Assembly (NCBI GenBank): GCA_905221605.1 | Contig: CAJNDS010002788.1 | Span: 179,501 to 243,500, forward strand | Length of the DNA stretch: 64,000 nt | Direction: 5' to 3' | DNA from: Symbiodinium natans | Lineage: Eukaryota > Sar > Dinophyceae > Suessiales > Symbiodiniaceae | Part shown: positions 1 through 11,445 of the stretch, one piece after another | Numbering within the stretch: position 1 is the first letter of the stretch | How the letters are laid out: every line of letters begins with the position of its first letter | The notes under the pieces: model-generated | Databases searched by the model: none | What the model was told of the DNA's origin: nothing | The model's input: the letters and a program-made list of their open reading frames with translations, nothing else | Program-made: the position numbers and the translations under genes

Positions 1-118
1 CACCTTCACAGCGGTAGCCTGGTTTCTGAAGCCAAGAAAGGATATCGTCTCGTTGAAGTGGCATCGTACCATCGCCAGACTCTCTTCAATCCTCTGACGC
101 GCAAAAGTGAGAAGCCAG

Positions 119-650
119 CCTTCCGCGAGCCCTCACCGAGGAGTGGGTGGGCTTCGGAAAGCACGCCAACTGGCAGCACATCCTGGACATCCGCCCCGGG
201 ATGGCGGTGGGACAAGTCGTCGGCATTGAGGTGCCCATTCCTTTTCAGCCTTCTTTTGCTTCTTCTCGTTGCGGAGTCTCTAAGCATCTTGCTTTTTTTA
301 AAGCACTTCGAAGGCACCTGGCCAGAGTGGCATGTGAGTGCTTAGAGGGAGAGAGCCGACAGATCCGGACTCTCTGCAGTGGAGTCCGCAAATGTCCTCA
401 AGACAGCTTTAGCTTTGTGGCGGAGCTTCGCGCCGACCCCTTGTGGGTGCCGGGGGATTTCCATCGCCTTTGAGGCACTTTGAGGGTTCCAAGCATCAGG
501 GATTTGTGGGGGTTGTTATTGTTGGGGCAATGGGTGTTTTATCAATTTTCGCAGATCAAATCCCTCGGGTGAGGCAAGCTTAGTGTTAGCTATGTTTTGA
601 CTTGCAGCCTGTGGCCAAGTCACGGGTTGCCAAAGGATGCAAGAAGCCGA
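119..650 (+). CDS. Exon chain of an unidentified gene, copy 1, with two micro-exons
   Basis: Four pieces join into one open frame. Exon 119-230 reads LTEEWVGFGKHANW and later RPGMAVGQVVGIE. A 20-nt micro-exon at 314-333 is followed by gtgagt. A 14-nt micro-exon at 555-568 follows gcag and precedes gtgagg. A third exon begins at 608 after ttgcag. Joined, the short pieces read HLARVAYQIPRPVAKSRVA. The block GQVVGIEHLARVA recalls the VVGIEH region of protein L-isoaspartate O-methyltransferase, but the glycine-rich SAM loop expected just before it is not seen, so the family is a guess. The 3' end is not defined. The same micro-exons recur at 2020-2400. The junction at 230/314 contains AGG on both sides, so its exact position is ambiguous. 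Confidence 0.35.
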
Positions 651-2019
651 GGCGCAGGCCCTCCATTCATCCGGCGCTGAATATGCAACCCCTCTCTACC
701 TCAATCGGGCTCAACCGGATAAGTGGAGGCTGCTCTTAGGGTCTCTTGAAGAGACCCTTTTCCCGACGCGTCGTGCCTTCCTTGCATCGCCCTCGGCATT
801 GGCGCGGTATGGCGCCGGGCGCAGCTGGGACCCAGAAATCCGGGAAATCCCCCAGTCTCCAGTTGCATCGACGCGCTTTCAGATTGTGGTGGTTCAAAAG
901 GGAGTAGGCCGAGCAGGCCGAGAGCAGGCCTTGAGACTGCGACATTTGTGTGTTGGACTCCTCCTGTGCCATGTGCAGCCCAGAACCCAGAAGCCCAATC
1001 AAGGGTTTGACCAACTTGAAGCATGCTGCCCGCAGCTGCTTCATAGAGTCCCACCCCAGAAGACAACATTCATGCAGATCCCCGCATGCTCAGGGAGGAT
1101 TGGCTTCGAATGTTGGAGAAGTTGGATGGGTGAACCCAATTTTCGTCGTAGGCACAAAAATGCCCGCCATACTCTTCTTTTTGCTTCAAGCCAGTGGACC
1201 TACCCAGACTCCCTTTGCCTCAGCGGGTACTGTAAGCTGTTGCTGATGCTGCTGCGCCTAGTCCGCAGCCGGCCACAGAGATCTCGCAAGTTGCAAGGAT
1301 TGGGAGTGTGCGGATTGAGGGCCGAGCTGACTGGGCTTCATTCCTCTTCATTCTCTGAGTTTGCTATGTGGAGCGTTGTTAGGGGATGTCGAAAACGCGG
1401 AGGGAACCAGGAATCATCGGAAGTAGCCGCCCCGAGGCCCCGCAAGTTTCGCCCCCTCCGTTCACCACGGACCATCCTCTGAGGTGCACTGTTGTAACTT
1501 GCTGCAACTTCAGTTGTAGTCTGCGTTCGCCTGAGTGGCAGAATCGAGGCAAGCGTGGCAGAGCAACATCAGAGAATTACGTTGATACAGCACGTTGCGC
1601 GTAGGGTTGCGTTGGTTTTGTTTGTGGAAGGCGTGCGGTGGAAGCCAAAACTCTGCAGCGTGTAGGTTTGCGCAGGTTTGTGCGCAGGTTGTTTCCTGGC
1701 GAGAACTTGTAGAGGTTTTTCGAGGCTGACGTGTCCCCGTTTCAGGAAGGCTGAGGAGTCATACTCGCACGTCTCGGCAGAGCTATCGGCGCAGAGTAGG
1801 GGGGATGTCAGGAACCCACCTCTGGGGCAGAGAGCAGTGCGATGCTCCACGACTTGGCAGTCATGTCTTGCCCTCCCCCCCTCCCCCCCCTCGTGAAGCC
1901 ATTAAGTTATTTACTTACATCCCTTCTCCTTCAATGAGGAGACCCATTTTAGTGGTTTTTTGTTGGCCGTTTTTAGCCTTTTTGTTTACAACCCTTGTTT
2001 GCGGCGTTTCGACTCGCAG
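637..2019 (+). other. Interval without a convincing gene
   Basis: An open frame of 281 codons runs from 637 to 1482, but its composition is unlike a folded protein, it has no recognisable motif, and it starts inside an exon of the neighbouring cassette. A C-rich tract lies near 1871-1891. Nothing else is supported. Confidence 0.3.
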
Positions 2020-2430
2020 GCACCTGGCCAGAGTGGCATGTGAGGCTGGCTCCGAAAGGGCTCCGCAATGAGAGCCGGCCTGTTTTCAGTGGACGAAGCT
2101 TGGTCCTTGTGAGAGGACCATTGTGGCTCTGAGTTGTGCAAGTGCTCTTTCGCCCGTCTGATGGGTGCCGAGGGATTCCATCCAATGATTTCGAAGGGTG
2201 TTTTCGATGGTCTCAGGGACTCTGGAGAGTCGACTGGGTGTCGGGGGGGGGGGGTGCGTGGGTGCGTGGGGCATGTGGGGCCTTCATCTGATCCAATCCC
2301 TCGGGTGAGCCGTTTTGCTTCAAGTTTCAACTTTCAGTCTGTGGCCAAGTCACGAGTGGCGCAAGAAGCTGTCCACGTGCTGGCCGAGGGTGTCTTGAAG
2401 AGCTCCAGGCGGCGCATCGTTCCTTGCAAT
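2020..2430 (+). CDS. Second copy of the micro-exon cassette, possibly decayed
   Basis: The 20-nt micro-exon (2020-2039, after cgcag, before gtgagg) is identical to 314-333. The 14-nt piece (2291-2304, before gtgagc) differs by one base from 555-568. The third exon starts at 2340 after ttcag. Joined they read HLARVAYPIPRSVAKSRVA and continue in frame through QEAVHVLAEGVLKSSRRR. Introns between the pieces are not similar to those of copy 1, so this is an old duplication or parallel exons of one gene. The 14-nt piece is preceded by ctg where copy 1 has cag, so its acceptor may be lost. Function unknown. Confidence 0.3.
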
Positions 2431-2994
2431 GCCACCTGCTTGTACAGACGCAGCTGCGACGCTGACAGGAAAGATCTAGAACAAAGAAAGGGACGTTAAA
2501 CCAGTGACTGGGGGTCTCGGGTCACCCCGTGCCCGATAGTCTAGCAGGAAGGCGGGTGGGTAATGTTGGCATTGAGGCAGGCAGTGGCGTGAGTACAACT
2601 TTGCCGAAAGTTCTTGGCACGGCATTGGCATGGTAACCGAAAATTTAACACAAGTCACCCGGTGAGGACCTTCGCAGGTTCGAGATTCAGATCCCACGGC
2701 GCGTTCTAAACCAAGGTGTACTGGATGCTGCTGGGTTCTGGTGTGAGATGTGAGAAGCAGAGCCCCGAGGTCCCAACAACAATTGAATCTGAGCAGTCGA
2801 GGCGGTTCGCGGTTTGGGATCAGGTTTTGGGAGCGTTGTGGTTCCTGGCGCGTCCGTGGCTCTCAGCATGGAGTTTCTGGGAAGTGGTGTAGAAGATGAG
2901 GGGAGGGCTCCCATGCCGACGCGGCTCTGAGCACCCCTGCTGGCAGAAGGCCGCGCCTTGCCTTAACCTTGCCGAACTCAGAGCAGACTAACGC
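2431..2994 (+). other. Upstream region of the transporter gene
   Basis: No coding similarity is seen. The stretch before 2995 ends with gagcag followed closely by the ATG, so a 5' untranslated exon boundary near 2984 is possible. Confidence 0.25.
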
Positions 2995-5202
2995 ATGACG
3001 ATCGAGCTCTCCCAGAAGCGGGACCAGCAGGTGGGGTCTTCAGAATCGAGCGTTCGCGCGGATGGGTGGCGCGGGTGGCGGGAGCGGCTGAGGCGTGGGC
3101 TCCAGCAAGTGCCGGAGTGCTGCGACCGAACCTGGCAGCAGCTGAAGCGGGGCCTGCTGGGCGTCATCGCCTCGGAGTTCCGACAGCACCGGCGTGTACT
3201 TCCACTTGCGCTGGCCCAGATGATGCTGGTGGCAGACCAGCCACTACTGCCCACGAACATGTCAGCCGTGGCCTCGGAGTTCGAGTTTGGGGAAGCGGAG
3301 AAGGACGAGAAGCTCGGGGGGATGGTGAGCTTCGTGTTTTTCATCGTGGGCGCAATTTTCTCGCTGCTGGTTGGGCGCCTTGCGGACCGCATGAGGCGGA
3401 CGACGCTGGTCTGCTCCATGATGCTGCTGGGCTCCAGCGGCACCTTTGCGAACTCACAGGTCCGCAGCTTCTCGGCCTTGCTCTTCTGCCGCGGCGCCGT
3501 GGGCGCCGCCACGGGCGGCCTCATTCCTGCCAGCTTCGCCCTGATCGGGGACATGTATTCCCCCGAGGAGCGGCCGCATGCCATCGCCATCGTCTCCATT
3601 GTCTCAGGCCTGGGGCTCTCACTGGGACAGGGGCTCGCCGGCTTCATGGGCACGGCCTTCGGCTGGCGGGCGCCCTTCGCGCTCGTCGGCGCCCTCGGCT
3701 GGGCCGTCACGGCCCTCCTGACCTTCGCCCTGGAACTCCGTGCAGAGCCCGCGGAGCCTGCGCAGCCTGCGGAGCCGGCGTCCGCGCAGCCCTCTAGGCA
3801 GCCCGCGTCCACGCCGCTGAACGAGCCTTCGAGCCCGCGGCCCTCGTCGCGCGTGTCGTTGATGAAGCCCACGGTGCTCTGCATATGCCTTCAGGGCATC
3901 ACCGGCTGTGTTCCCTGGGCGGTCATCGGCACCTTCATGACGGACTACCTCGCCACCAACGTCCACATGGGCGTTCCTAGTGCCACAGCTGTGCTGTTCA
4001 GTTTCGGAATTGGCTGCACTACTGGCACGGTCACAGGTGGAAAGCTGGGCCAATATCTCTACAAGAAGGACAAAAGGCTGCAAGGCTGGCTCATGGCTGC
4101 GACGGTCTGGGGTGGGATGCTGCCCATGTTCTGCCTCTTTGCTCCCCGGCACATCCTCGGAGCACATCTTCCTTTGGGGCAGAAGTTTTTTTCAGACTCG
4201 TGCCCCTGACACAAACACCTCCGGAACAAACACCCCCCGCGCCACCCCGCGAAACTGTGGACATGGCAACCTCGTAACAGTTGTAAAGCATGGTACGCCA
4301 GTGCTATAAACCAGTGGCCAATCCGCTTGTTAGCCGTGGGCATCTTCCCAGGCCTTGGGTGAAGCCCACCCTTTCATCTTCCACCTCCTGGCGCTCTCCG
4401 GGGGGTTCCTGGCCTCCGTCCCGCCAGTGAGCCCCAGCTCACCGTGGGTCCGTGCTGGAATAAAAGTCCCCAAACGTCTGCTGAGTACTCCATAGAACTC
4501 AAAAGCACAAGCAGGCAAGTACACCTTGAGGGGGTGTTTCAGTTTTCAGGGTGGACGTTCGCTTGCCTCTGACGAAAGCTGATGCCCGGCATTCCGGGTA
4601 TCGTGCTTCAGCTCAGGAATGCCAAGGCTGTGCTGCTGAATGTTGTGGCCACCCACTCGCGGGGCACAGTCTTCGGGGCTCCTGGGACCGGCACTGGGTT
4701 TGAACATGTTTGAACGTCACGAGACATAGACCAAGATGTGACGCAGCATGCCCTCTTGGGCTTCTTCCAACTCCTGATGCGGTGGTCAGCTTTCTGCGCC
4801 TGAGCCCTCCCAGGTCTACACCATCATGGACGACCTCGGCAAGGCTCCGTTGTAGCCTCTTAGGAGCAATTGAAGAGCAAGATGTTTTGGCCAGAGTCGC
4901 GGCACCAGCAAGCCCTGAAACGTTGAAGTCTCGCGCCAGGGCTTGGGGCCTGCTCTGGTTGCCAGCTTTGTCCGGGGCATGGGGCGTCAGGACAGGACAT
5001 CGGAACATATCGGAACATGGACAAAGGGCTGGAAGGGATCTTGCACTGCAAGTTCTTTTCATGAGCCCTTTTTTTAGGCCGGAAGCCCTCCAAAGCCTCG
5101 TGAAGGACTCCTTCTTGCTGGGCATGGCGTTCTGGCTGCCCTGCGGCCTCTTTTGTGCTGCTTGGACCAGCGACAGATTGATGCCACGACAGAAGACTCG
5201 AG
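2995..5202 (+). CDS. Major facilitator superfamily transporter, Spinster-like, multi-exon
   Basis: The large first exon (2995 to about 4150-4209) encodes a soluble, partly basic N-terminus and a set of membrane helices. The MFS loop signature GRLADRMRR is at about residues 127-135, followed by FCRGAVGAATGG and the PEER/GWR loops. A Pro/Ala/Ser-rich cytoplasmic linker (about residues 252-286) separates the two halves. The C-terminal half continues in small exons in conserved family order: 4352-4426 (FHLLALSGGFLASVPP), 4617-4677 (NAKAVLLNV, then RGTVFG), 4814-4843 (VYTIMDDLGK) and 5078-about 5202 (FLLGMAFWLPCGLFCAAW). Exons 3 and 4 end before GC donors. The exon-1 donor is unresolved, and the exon 2/3 frame needs a one-base shift at the AGG junction. 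Substrate is unknown; Spinster-type proteins move sphingolipids or lysolipids, but this is not shown here. The start at 2995 is the first ATG of the frame. Confidence 0.8.
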
Positions 5203-6455
5203 GTCCTACTCAGTCTTTTGCAGACTTGGGGCCTTGGGGCCAGTTCCTGAGTCATTGTGGTTGCTGTTTGTGGCACATGCTTGGGAAAAGAGTACAGTAG
5301 CTGGAAGTTTTCGGGCGTTATGTTCTGTTTTGTGGTTTTGGCAAGTTGGAGTTTCCACTGGGTCTGGGTGGTCTGGGGATCCCAGGCCCAAACCCAAACA
5401 CCCTCCGCAACCTGGGACTCTGCACGCAGTTCCACTGTCGGGTCGCTAGGTGCCTTTGGTAGTGTTGAGAAATTTCGGCTGCTTCCACGAAAGCATCTGG
5501 TCCTGATGCCCCAAGATAGGGAGCCCCTTTGTGAACACCCCCTGGCCCCAATGAACCCTAGAACTGGCCGGTGATGCGTTCAGGCTCTCACTGCTTTCAC
5601 CGTGCCGTATGACGACCTGTCGGACAAGCCGGAGGAAGCTGCTTGACTCATGTCGCATGCACGTCCTTTGTAGAGGGTGATGTCTGAGAATGTGGAGGTG
5701 ACTTGGACTTCACTTACATCCTCTGCAACCATGTTGTGCTATGTGCTGCTTCTGTTCTGGGTGCTCGTGGAGCCCAGGTCTCTGCAACTGTCAATGAGCC
5801 AGGCCGATGCGCCTGATTCCCCGCGCCTGGAGAACGGGCGAATCTGGGGACCAATGGTCAAAAACTTGCGCCTGATTTGGTCCATCCGTTCGCCTTTTCA
5901 TGACTCTATTCGCCAGAGAAACGTAGGATACCCTAGGCAGAGCCTCCCGAATTCAGCCAGAGTTTGCACGGGAAACTAGAAGGAAGTGGCCCAAATGATT
6001 TTTCCGGGGCTGGAAATCATCTTGACGGTTTTTTTCAGGGCCTTGGCTGGCTATGGTTCCTGACCTCTGCTTCTGGCCTTAGGCAGAGCCTTCCGAGTTT
6101 TGAGGAGTTACATGCGCGGGTGTTGCCTCGAGATGTCGCCGTTGTCGTTCCTGCTGCCATTGGCCACTTTCGCAGCCATACTACCCCCCCCCCCTATGTC
6201 GTGTGTAACATAACTGGACCCATAGCATGTGACTCCCTTGAACTCCTGGCTCCTTGACAGGTTTGCTTGGGACAGCATCTTGAGCCCCACCTTGAGCCCA
6301 GATAAAACTTCCGAGCCCTGCAACTGGCCTATCGCCCTCGGGGGTGGAAGTCGGGGAGGCACCAGGATGTTTGAAAGTGCAGCAAGCACACCTGGCTGCT
6401 CGAGCCTCGGAGTCGTAGCATCTTCAGGGACCCTCAAGGTCGTGTCTATGGCAAA
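5203..6455 (+). other. Intergenic interval, no gene supported
   Basis: Several frames are open for 60-100 codons, but none shows a domain, a plausible exon boundary or consistent composition. A run of C lies at 6185-6195. The interval separates the transporter from the ADF-like gene. Confidence 0.3.
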
Positions 6456-7052
6456 ATGGCCATGGCTGACGAGGACATGCTCCTGGCCCATAAAGACATC
6501 GAGTTGCAGGTGACGCCGACCGGGCGGCGCATGGCCCCATGGGCCAAGGTGTCCTTGCTTGGTCTGCTCGTCGCGGCGATCTTGGGTGCATGTCTTTACC
6601 ACCGGGGCTCCATGTCTCCTTCGGAGCCCAACGACTTCACTAAGCTTTCGATGGTGGTGCAGGTGGCAGATGCAGCCACGGAGAAGTACGTGGCGCTGAA
6701 GAATCACGACGCTTTCAGCTACGTGATCTTCGCGATCAAAGACACTGCTGTCGTGCCTGTCTCCGTGGGGGACAAGGCTACAGATTTCAAGAGCCGTGTT
6801 GATGCTTTCAAGGACTTTGTGATTGCTTTGCCTTTAAACGAGCCACGCTTTGCCGTGGTGCAAGTGCCCCTGGCGGATGAAAAAACCATCAAGACGACCT
6901 TCATCAGGTGGATTCCGGACACGGCCCGCAACAAACAGAGGATGATGTACACTGCTGCTGCAGGTGGCGTCGAAGGGAAATTTTCAGGTCTGGACTCTTC
7001 GTATTTTGCGACGAACAAGTGCGACCTGACCCTGCGGTATGTGAGGCCCTGA
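6456..7052 (+). CDS. Membrane-anchored ADF/cofilin-like protein
   Basis: A single 198-residue open frame. Residues 1-28 are a short acidic then basic N-terminus. Residues about 29-48 (LLGLLVAAILGACLYH core) form one hydrophobic helix, a likely signal anchor. Residues about 66-195 match the ADF-homology fold: YVIFAIKD strand, DFVIALPLNEPRFAVV, then FIRWIPDTARNKQRMMY (149-165), which aligns with the cofilin segment ending in the long actin-binding helix, and YFATNKCDLT near the end. Ordinary cofilins are soluble and about 130-170 residues, so the anchored form is unusual. The start is 6456 or the second ATG at 6462. A gtatgt at the end could be a splice donor, so a further 3' exon is not excluded. 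Actin binding is inferred from the fold only. Confidence 0.72.
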   Translation: MAMADEDMLLAHKDIELQVTPTGRRMAPWAKVSLLGLLVAAILGACLYHRGSMSPSEPNDFTKLSMVVQVADAATEKYVALKNHDAFSYVIFAIKDTAVVPVSVGDKATDFKSRVDAFKDFVIALPLNEPRFAVVQVPLADEKTIKTTFIRWIPDTARNKQRMMYTAAAGGVEGKFSGLDSSYFATNKCDLTLRYVRP

Positions 7053-8995
7053 GGCGCTGAGGCCCTGAGGTTGTCGCGCCTGGCAGCCTCCGAATAGCCT
7101 CCGATCGACTCCGCTCGACTGAGATGGACCCTCTGATCTCTCGACTCTGGAAAAGACTCCGAGAGGCGCTTCGTCATCCATCTGGGCTTCGCCCAATTGC
7201 CTTCACTTGAACAGAGCCTAGAGGGCCCAAGGCTGGCATGAGCATGGGCAGGAAAAGGGCTGAAAGGGTGCCGGCCGCAGCCTTGCAAGAGCACCAATGA
7301 AGCAGCTCGCCGAACAGCCTGGCTCAATCTCAAGCTGTGCAAGTGTATGGAATAGTGTTTGCAGATGTCTTGCGTGTGTAAGCAGGGGGCCACGTAGCCA
7401 TACCATGAGATGCCATGAGATCTTCGAGCACCCAAGATACCGAGCTGTCGTTCCATCTTGCACCGGTTCGTACCAAACAAATTCAGCTAGCTGCCCAAAG
7501 GGCGGACGCTGGCTTGCCGCAATGGCTTACAGACATACGGTGGCCGCGCGCTCATTAATTTTGGTTCCCAAGCAGTGCTTGCACTTTGGGCTTCCTACGT
7601 TTAGAGTAGGGATTCAAGTGCGCTGACCTCGCGGCGTGCCCGCACACGCCCGACACCGTCGCGGGAGCGCTGTGCTTATTTCAGGGCCCGCACACGTCAG
7701 GAGGAGGTGTCCCAAACCTTGCGAATAGCATGCTTTTGGCCTCCAGGTCCCTTGCACCTTCCGTACTTGAAATTGTGCTCATGCCGCGAGCCCGTGCCCT
7801 TCTTTCGTGCATTTAGGGCTGCTGGATGGGTTCGCTTCGAATGTCGATTTGGAAAGTTGCTTTTTGCTGTGTTGCGAACGGTGCGCTTGCCTGAGTCCAT
7901 GCGCCCGCTCCTCGTAAAGTGCAGCCCTGTCGTCGCCTTTGCGCTCCTGACAGGGTGTTTAGGATTTGCTTTTGCGGTGCTTTTCCGGTGTTCTTGGAGT
8001 GCTCTGTTGGGGTACAAAGCTCTCAGCTCTCCGGGATGCCGGCATCATGAACGCATGCTGCACATCGACCGCCTCGGCTGCGACGGACTTGAAGGGCCTG
8101 CATTAAATTGTGTAATGTGTATAATATCTAGTCTTTGGCTTGTGCAATGGGAATCTTCACAATCGCTAAGAGGTCTGAGGCTCCTGCAGCAGTCCCAGGC
8201 ACAATTTCGGTTCTCCATGCAAAGCTCGAGGAGGGAACGCGGGGTGTAGCGTGCATCGCAGACAAAGGTAAACGGGGTCGCAGAATTTCTCATACGCAGG
8301 GCCAGACTTAGGGGGGGGTGGGGGTCCCAAGGTGGTCCCAGGGAAGGTCCGATCCCAAAGAACAAGAAGTCGTGGCTGCTAGGGACTCGATATTTTCGGT
8401 CTGCACACTTGCGACAGCGAAAGTTTCGGATTTTGAAGTTTGATAATGCGACCGCAGGCCTCACAGACACTACGCCCTCCGGCGAAAGTTTCGGAGAGCG
8501 CAAACAGCCACAAACCTTTAAGGCTTCGCGTGGTCTGTGTGCCCCCAGGTCTGCTTGATCTAGACGCTTCTCGGGCCGGAAGGGCGAATCATGAAGCCAG
8601 TGGCTGGATGCGTACATCAACATTCAGATAACATACATCAAACCAGTCTAATGTAAAGCTTGAGAAATTGGTGCATATAGTTGTCTATACGTATATATAC
8701 TAATGTATGTATGTATGTATGTATGTATGCATGCATGCATGTATGTATGTATGTATATATACAAAAGGCCACACATATAAGATGCCTCTGCGTTGCTTCC
8801 GAACTAGGTCGCTGCGCTGTGCGTGGTGCTGGTTGTTTCTGCCAGCGCCCAGCTTCTTCGTCCATGTTTGGCAGTCTATGGCATTCTGTGCCTCAAAACG
8901 AGATTCTCTGTTTTTTTTCCCTAATGGCTCGACAATGCCATCTTTCATCTAACGAGTGAAGAAACTTTTTTTTTGTGGGCATCTGCAGAGATTGA
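7053..8995 (+). other. Upstream interval of the PAN gene, with a candidate signal-peptide exon
   Basis: No complete gene is supported. At 7899 an ATG opens a frame with a basic start and a strongly hydrophobic stretch (VVAFALLTGCLGFAFAVLF), suited to a signal peptide or anchor. It lies about 1.1 kb before the first PAN exon and could be the missing first exon of that gene, but no splice junction can be shown. A tetranucleotide repeat lies at 8701-8757. Confidence 0.2.
8701..8757. repeat. (TATG/CATG)n tetranucleotide microsatellite
   Basis: Uninterrupted tandem TATG units with an internal block of CATG units; open frames through it are artefacts. Confidence 0.9.
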
Positions 8996-9003
8996 TCTTG
9001 TAG

Positions 9004-11445
9004 CCCGAGGAATGGAGCCGTGAATTTGGTGCAGCGTAAGCTGACGGCATCGTTGCTGAGCAGTCAAGCTCCAGTGGATGCCTTCGAGGCCGTAGAAGGG
9101 GGGGCCAATCGCGTCTGCCGGGGCATCAACGCGTCGGATGATGACAATTCCTACTACGTGGTGCATGGTGGAAGCAGGGCAGACAGCATCGAAGCCTGCA
9201 AGAGCGCTTGTGTCGACACTTTGGGATGCAGAGGCATTGAGTTCAGGCCTGGGCGTTGTGAAGTTTGGGTTCGTGTTGGTGGCATCCAAGCGGCTGCGGT
9301 GACCAATGGTCCGATTTGCCTGCGATATGTCCCCTTTGTCCTTGCGGAGGGCCAGCTCGATCGTGCCTGCCGGGGTGGAAGCGTTTCCGACAACAACCCG
9401 GCCTACTATGAGATCATGACCGCAAGCTCCATAGAGGCTTGCCAGGACCTCTGTTTGGGTTTGCATGCATGCGTGGGCATCGAATTCAGCGGCACGCGAT
9501 GCGAAATCTGGACGCGGTCCGAGCGGATTGCCGCAACTGCCTCGCTTTCGCAGAGCATTTGCCAGGGCCTCAGCACTCTGCACACACAGCACGCGCAATG
9601 TGTGCATGTCATGTTGTCACTGTCACGTCTCTGGAAGCCGCAAGTATGTCGAACTGTGCCCGTGTTACTTTGTTATACTTTGCTGCTCCTTTCCCCGCCC
9701 GTCGTCATGCATATACATGATCCTCTGCAGCACCAAGGCCAGCCACGCGCACCTTTCATTCAACTCGATGGCAGTGATCGAGCCTGTCGAGGTCAGGATG
9801 CGTCCGACAATGAGCCCAGCTATTATACAAGCCACGAGTCCATATCGACGGAAGCCTGCAAGTCCTTGTGTGCTCAGAACCCGCTTTGTCAGGGCATTGA
9901 GGTGAGCTCCAATAGCTCCAGCGGCAGCTGCAAGGTGTGGACCCGGGCCTCCGGGATCCAGGCCACGGCGCCCCTTGCTGGAGCCCTTTGCCTCCGCTCT
10001 GGAACCCTTGGAGTACCTGATGCTTTCATGAAGGTGGATGGCGGCAGTGACCGGGCCTGCCGTGGCCAGTCGACCTCAGATTGGAGTCCCTCGTATTTTC
10101 TTTACTTCAGTGCTGCGCAGTCTCCCTCGCTCGATGACTGCAAGAGCAGGTGCCTGAAGAATTCAGACTGCAAAGGCATTGATTTCAGCGCCAACGGCTG
10201 CAATGTGTGGACGCGTCCCGTTACCACGTCCATCAGCTTCACAGGCTCCACGTGCCTGCAGTACGAGCCCTTCGTGGGCATTGATGGGGGAGACCGGCGA
10301 GGCTGTTTCGGCTCGTCGCCTCAGATAACTACCTTGGCTTTTCCCACATCGGACCAATGCAAGGCCCAGTGTGCAAAAACCCGCGCTTGCCAGGGCATCG
10401 AGTACAGCTCTTCACAATGCAACATTTGGACATCCGCCATCACGGGAAGCTACGCAAGTGATGCAAGGACCTGCATGCGCTATCAGCCCTTCGTCCCTGT
10501 GGGCGGTGGCCTAGACAAAGCTTGTGGTGGCATTGACTCAATGGACGCATGGCCCAGCTACTACACACTCGCAAGCTCTGAGTCCCTTTCGGTGGCATCG
10601 TGCAAGACCCTGTGCCTCTCAACCATTGGCTGCAGGGGCATTCAGTACAGTGCCACAGGTGGTGTTGGAACTTGCCAGGTTTGGACTCGCCGCGGGGGCA
10701 TCCAATCCTCCAGAGACCTCAGTGGCTCCTTGTGTTTGCGCCTGGGGCCTTGGGACACCTGGGAGGATGCCAGCGCCTTCGTTCCAATGTACAATCCATC
10801 CAGTCCATCTGACAGCTACATTTGTGGTGGTGAGGGTCTGTTGGCGCAGCTTCATGGGCCTGAGAAGGCCGGATCTGTGCAAGACTGCGAGCTGCGCTGT
10901 GCTGCGATGCCTGGCTGCAGAGGCGTCGACTTCGGCACAGGTGGATGCCGAACTTGGCACGGCTCCGGAGCTGTCGCAGCGTCCGCAGCTCAATCTGGAT
11001 CGGCTTGCCACAGCTTCCAGCCCTTCCGCGACGTGGACGGTGGCGAGGGCCGGGCGTGCCGGGGTGAGACTTCCGAGGACGTGCAGAGCTCCTACTACCT
11101 GGAGAGCTCGGCCACTTCATTGCAGGACTGCCAAGACCAATGCGTGAGGCACTCGGAGACAACCCTGGCAAGCGGAGCATGCAAAGGCATCTCGTACGAC
11201 TCGTCTTCCGGCGCCTGCCGCGTGTGGACGCTTCCAGCCGGCATCGGGGCCACCGCTGCCGAGGCCGCGTCTTTCTGCCAGCGCTACGAGCCCTTCGTGG
11301 CCCTGGACGGCGGCCACAACCGAGCGTGCCGAGGATGGCATTCGCAAGACATCTCTGCCAGCTACTATACATCTTTCCTTGCTTCTGAAGTTGCCAGCCT
11401 GGAAGCCTGCCGTATCCGTTGCCTCAAGTTTACGAATTGCCGAGG
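9004..11445 (+). CDS. PAN array block A, repeats 1 to 9 (first half of 9)
   Basis: The open frame holds nine repeats. Repeat 5 (near 10260) has lost the usual RACRG (it reads RGCFG), and repeat 7 (near 10780-11000) lacks the VDGG/RACRG start, so both look divergent. The exon start is uncertain: the frame opens after a stop at 8993-8995, and acceptors occur at 9003, 9010 and 9029. A 171-nt stop-free insert at 9567-9737 separates repeats 2 and 3 and is probably an intron. The last repeat is cut after NCRG near 11445 and completed at 11611. No usable ATG is seen, so an upstream exon is expected. Confidence 0.75.

Noticed and set aside
637-1482. 281-codon + frame
   Set aside because: No domain, irregular composition, and it overlaps the exon of the micro-exon cassette. 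It may be chance.
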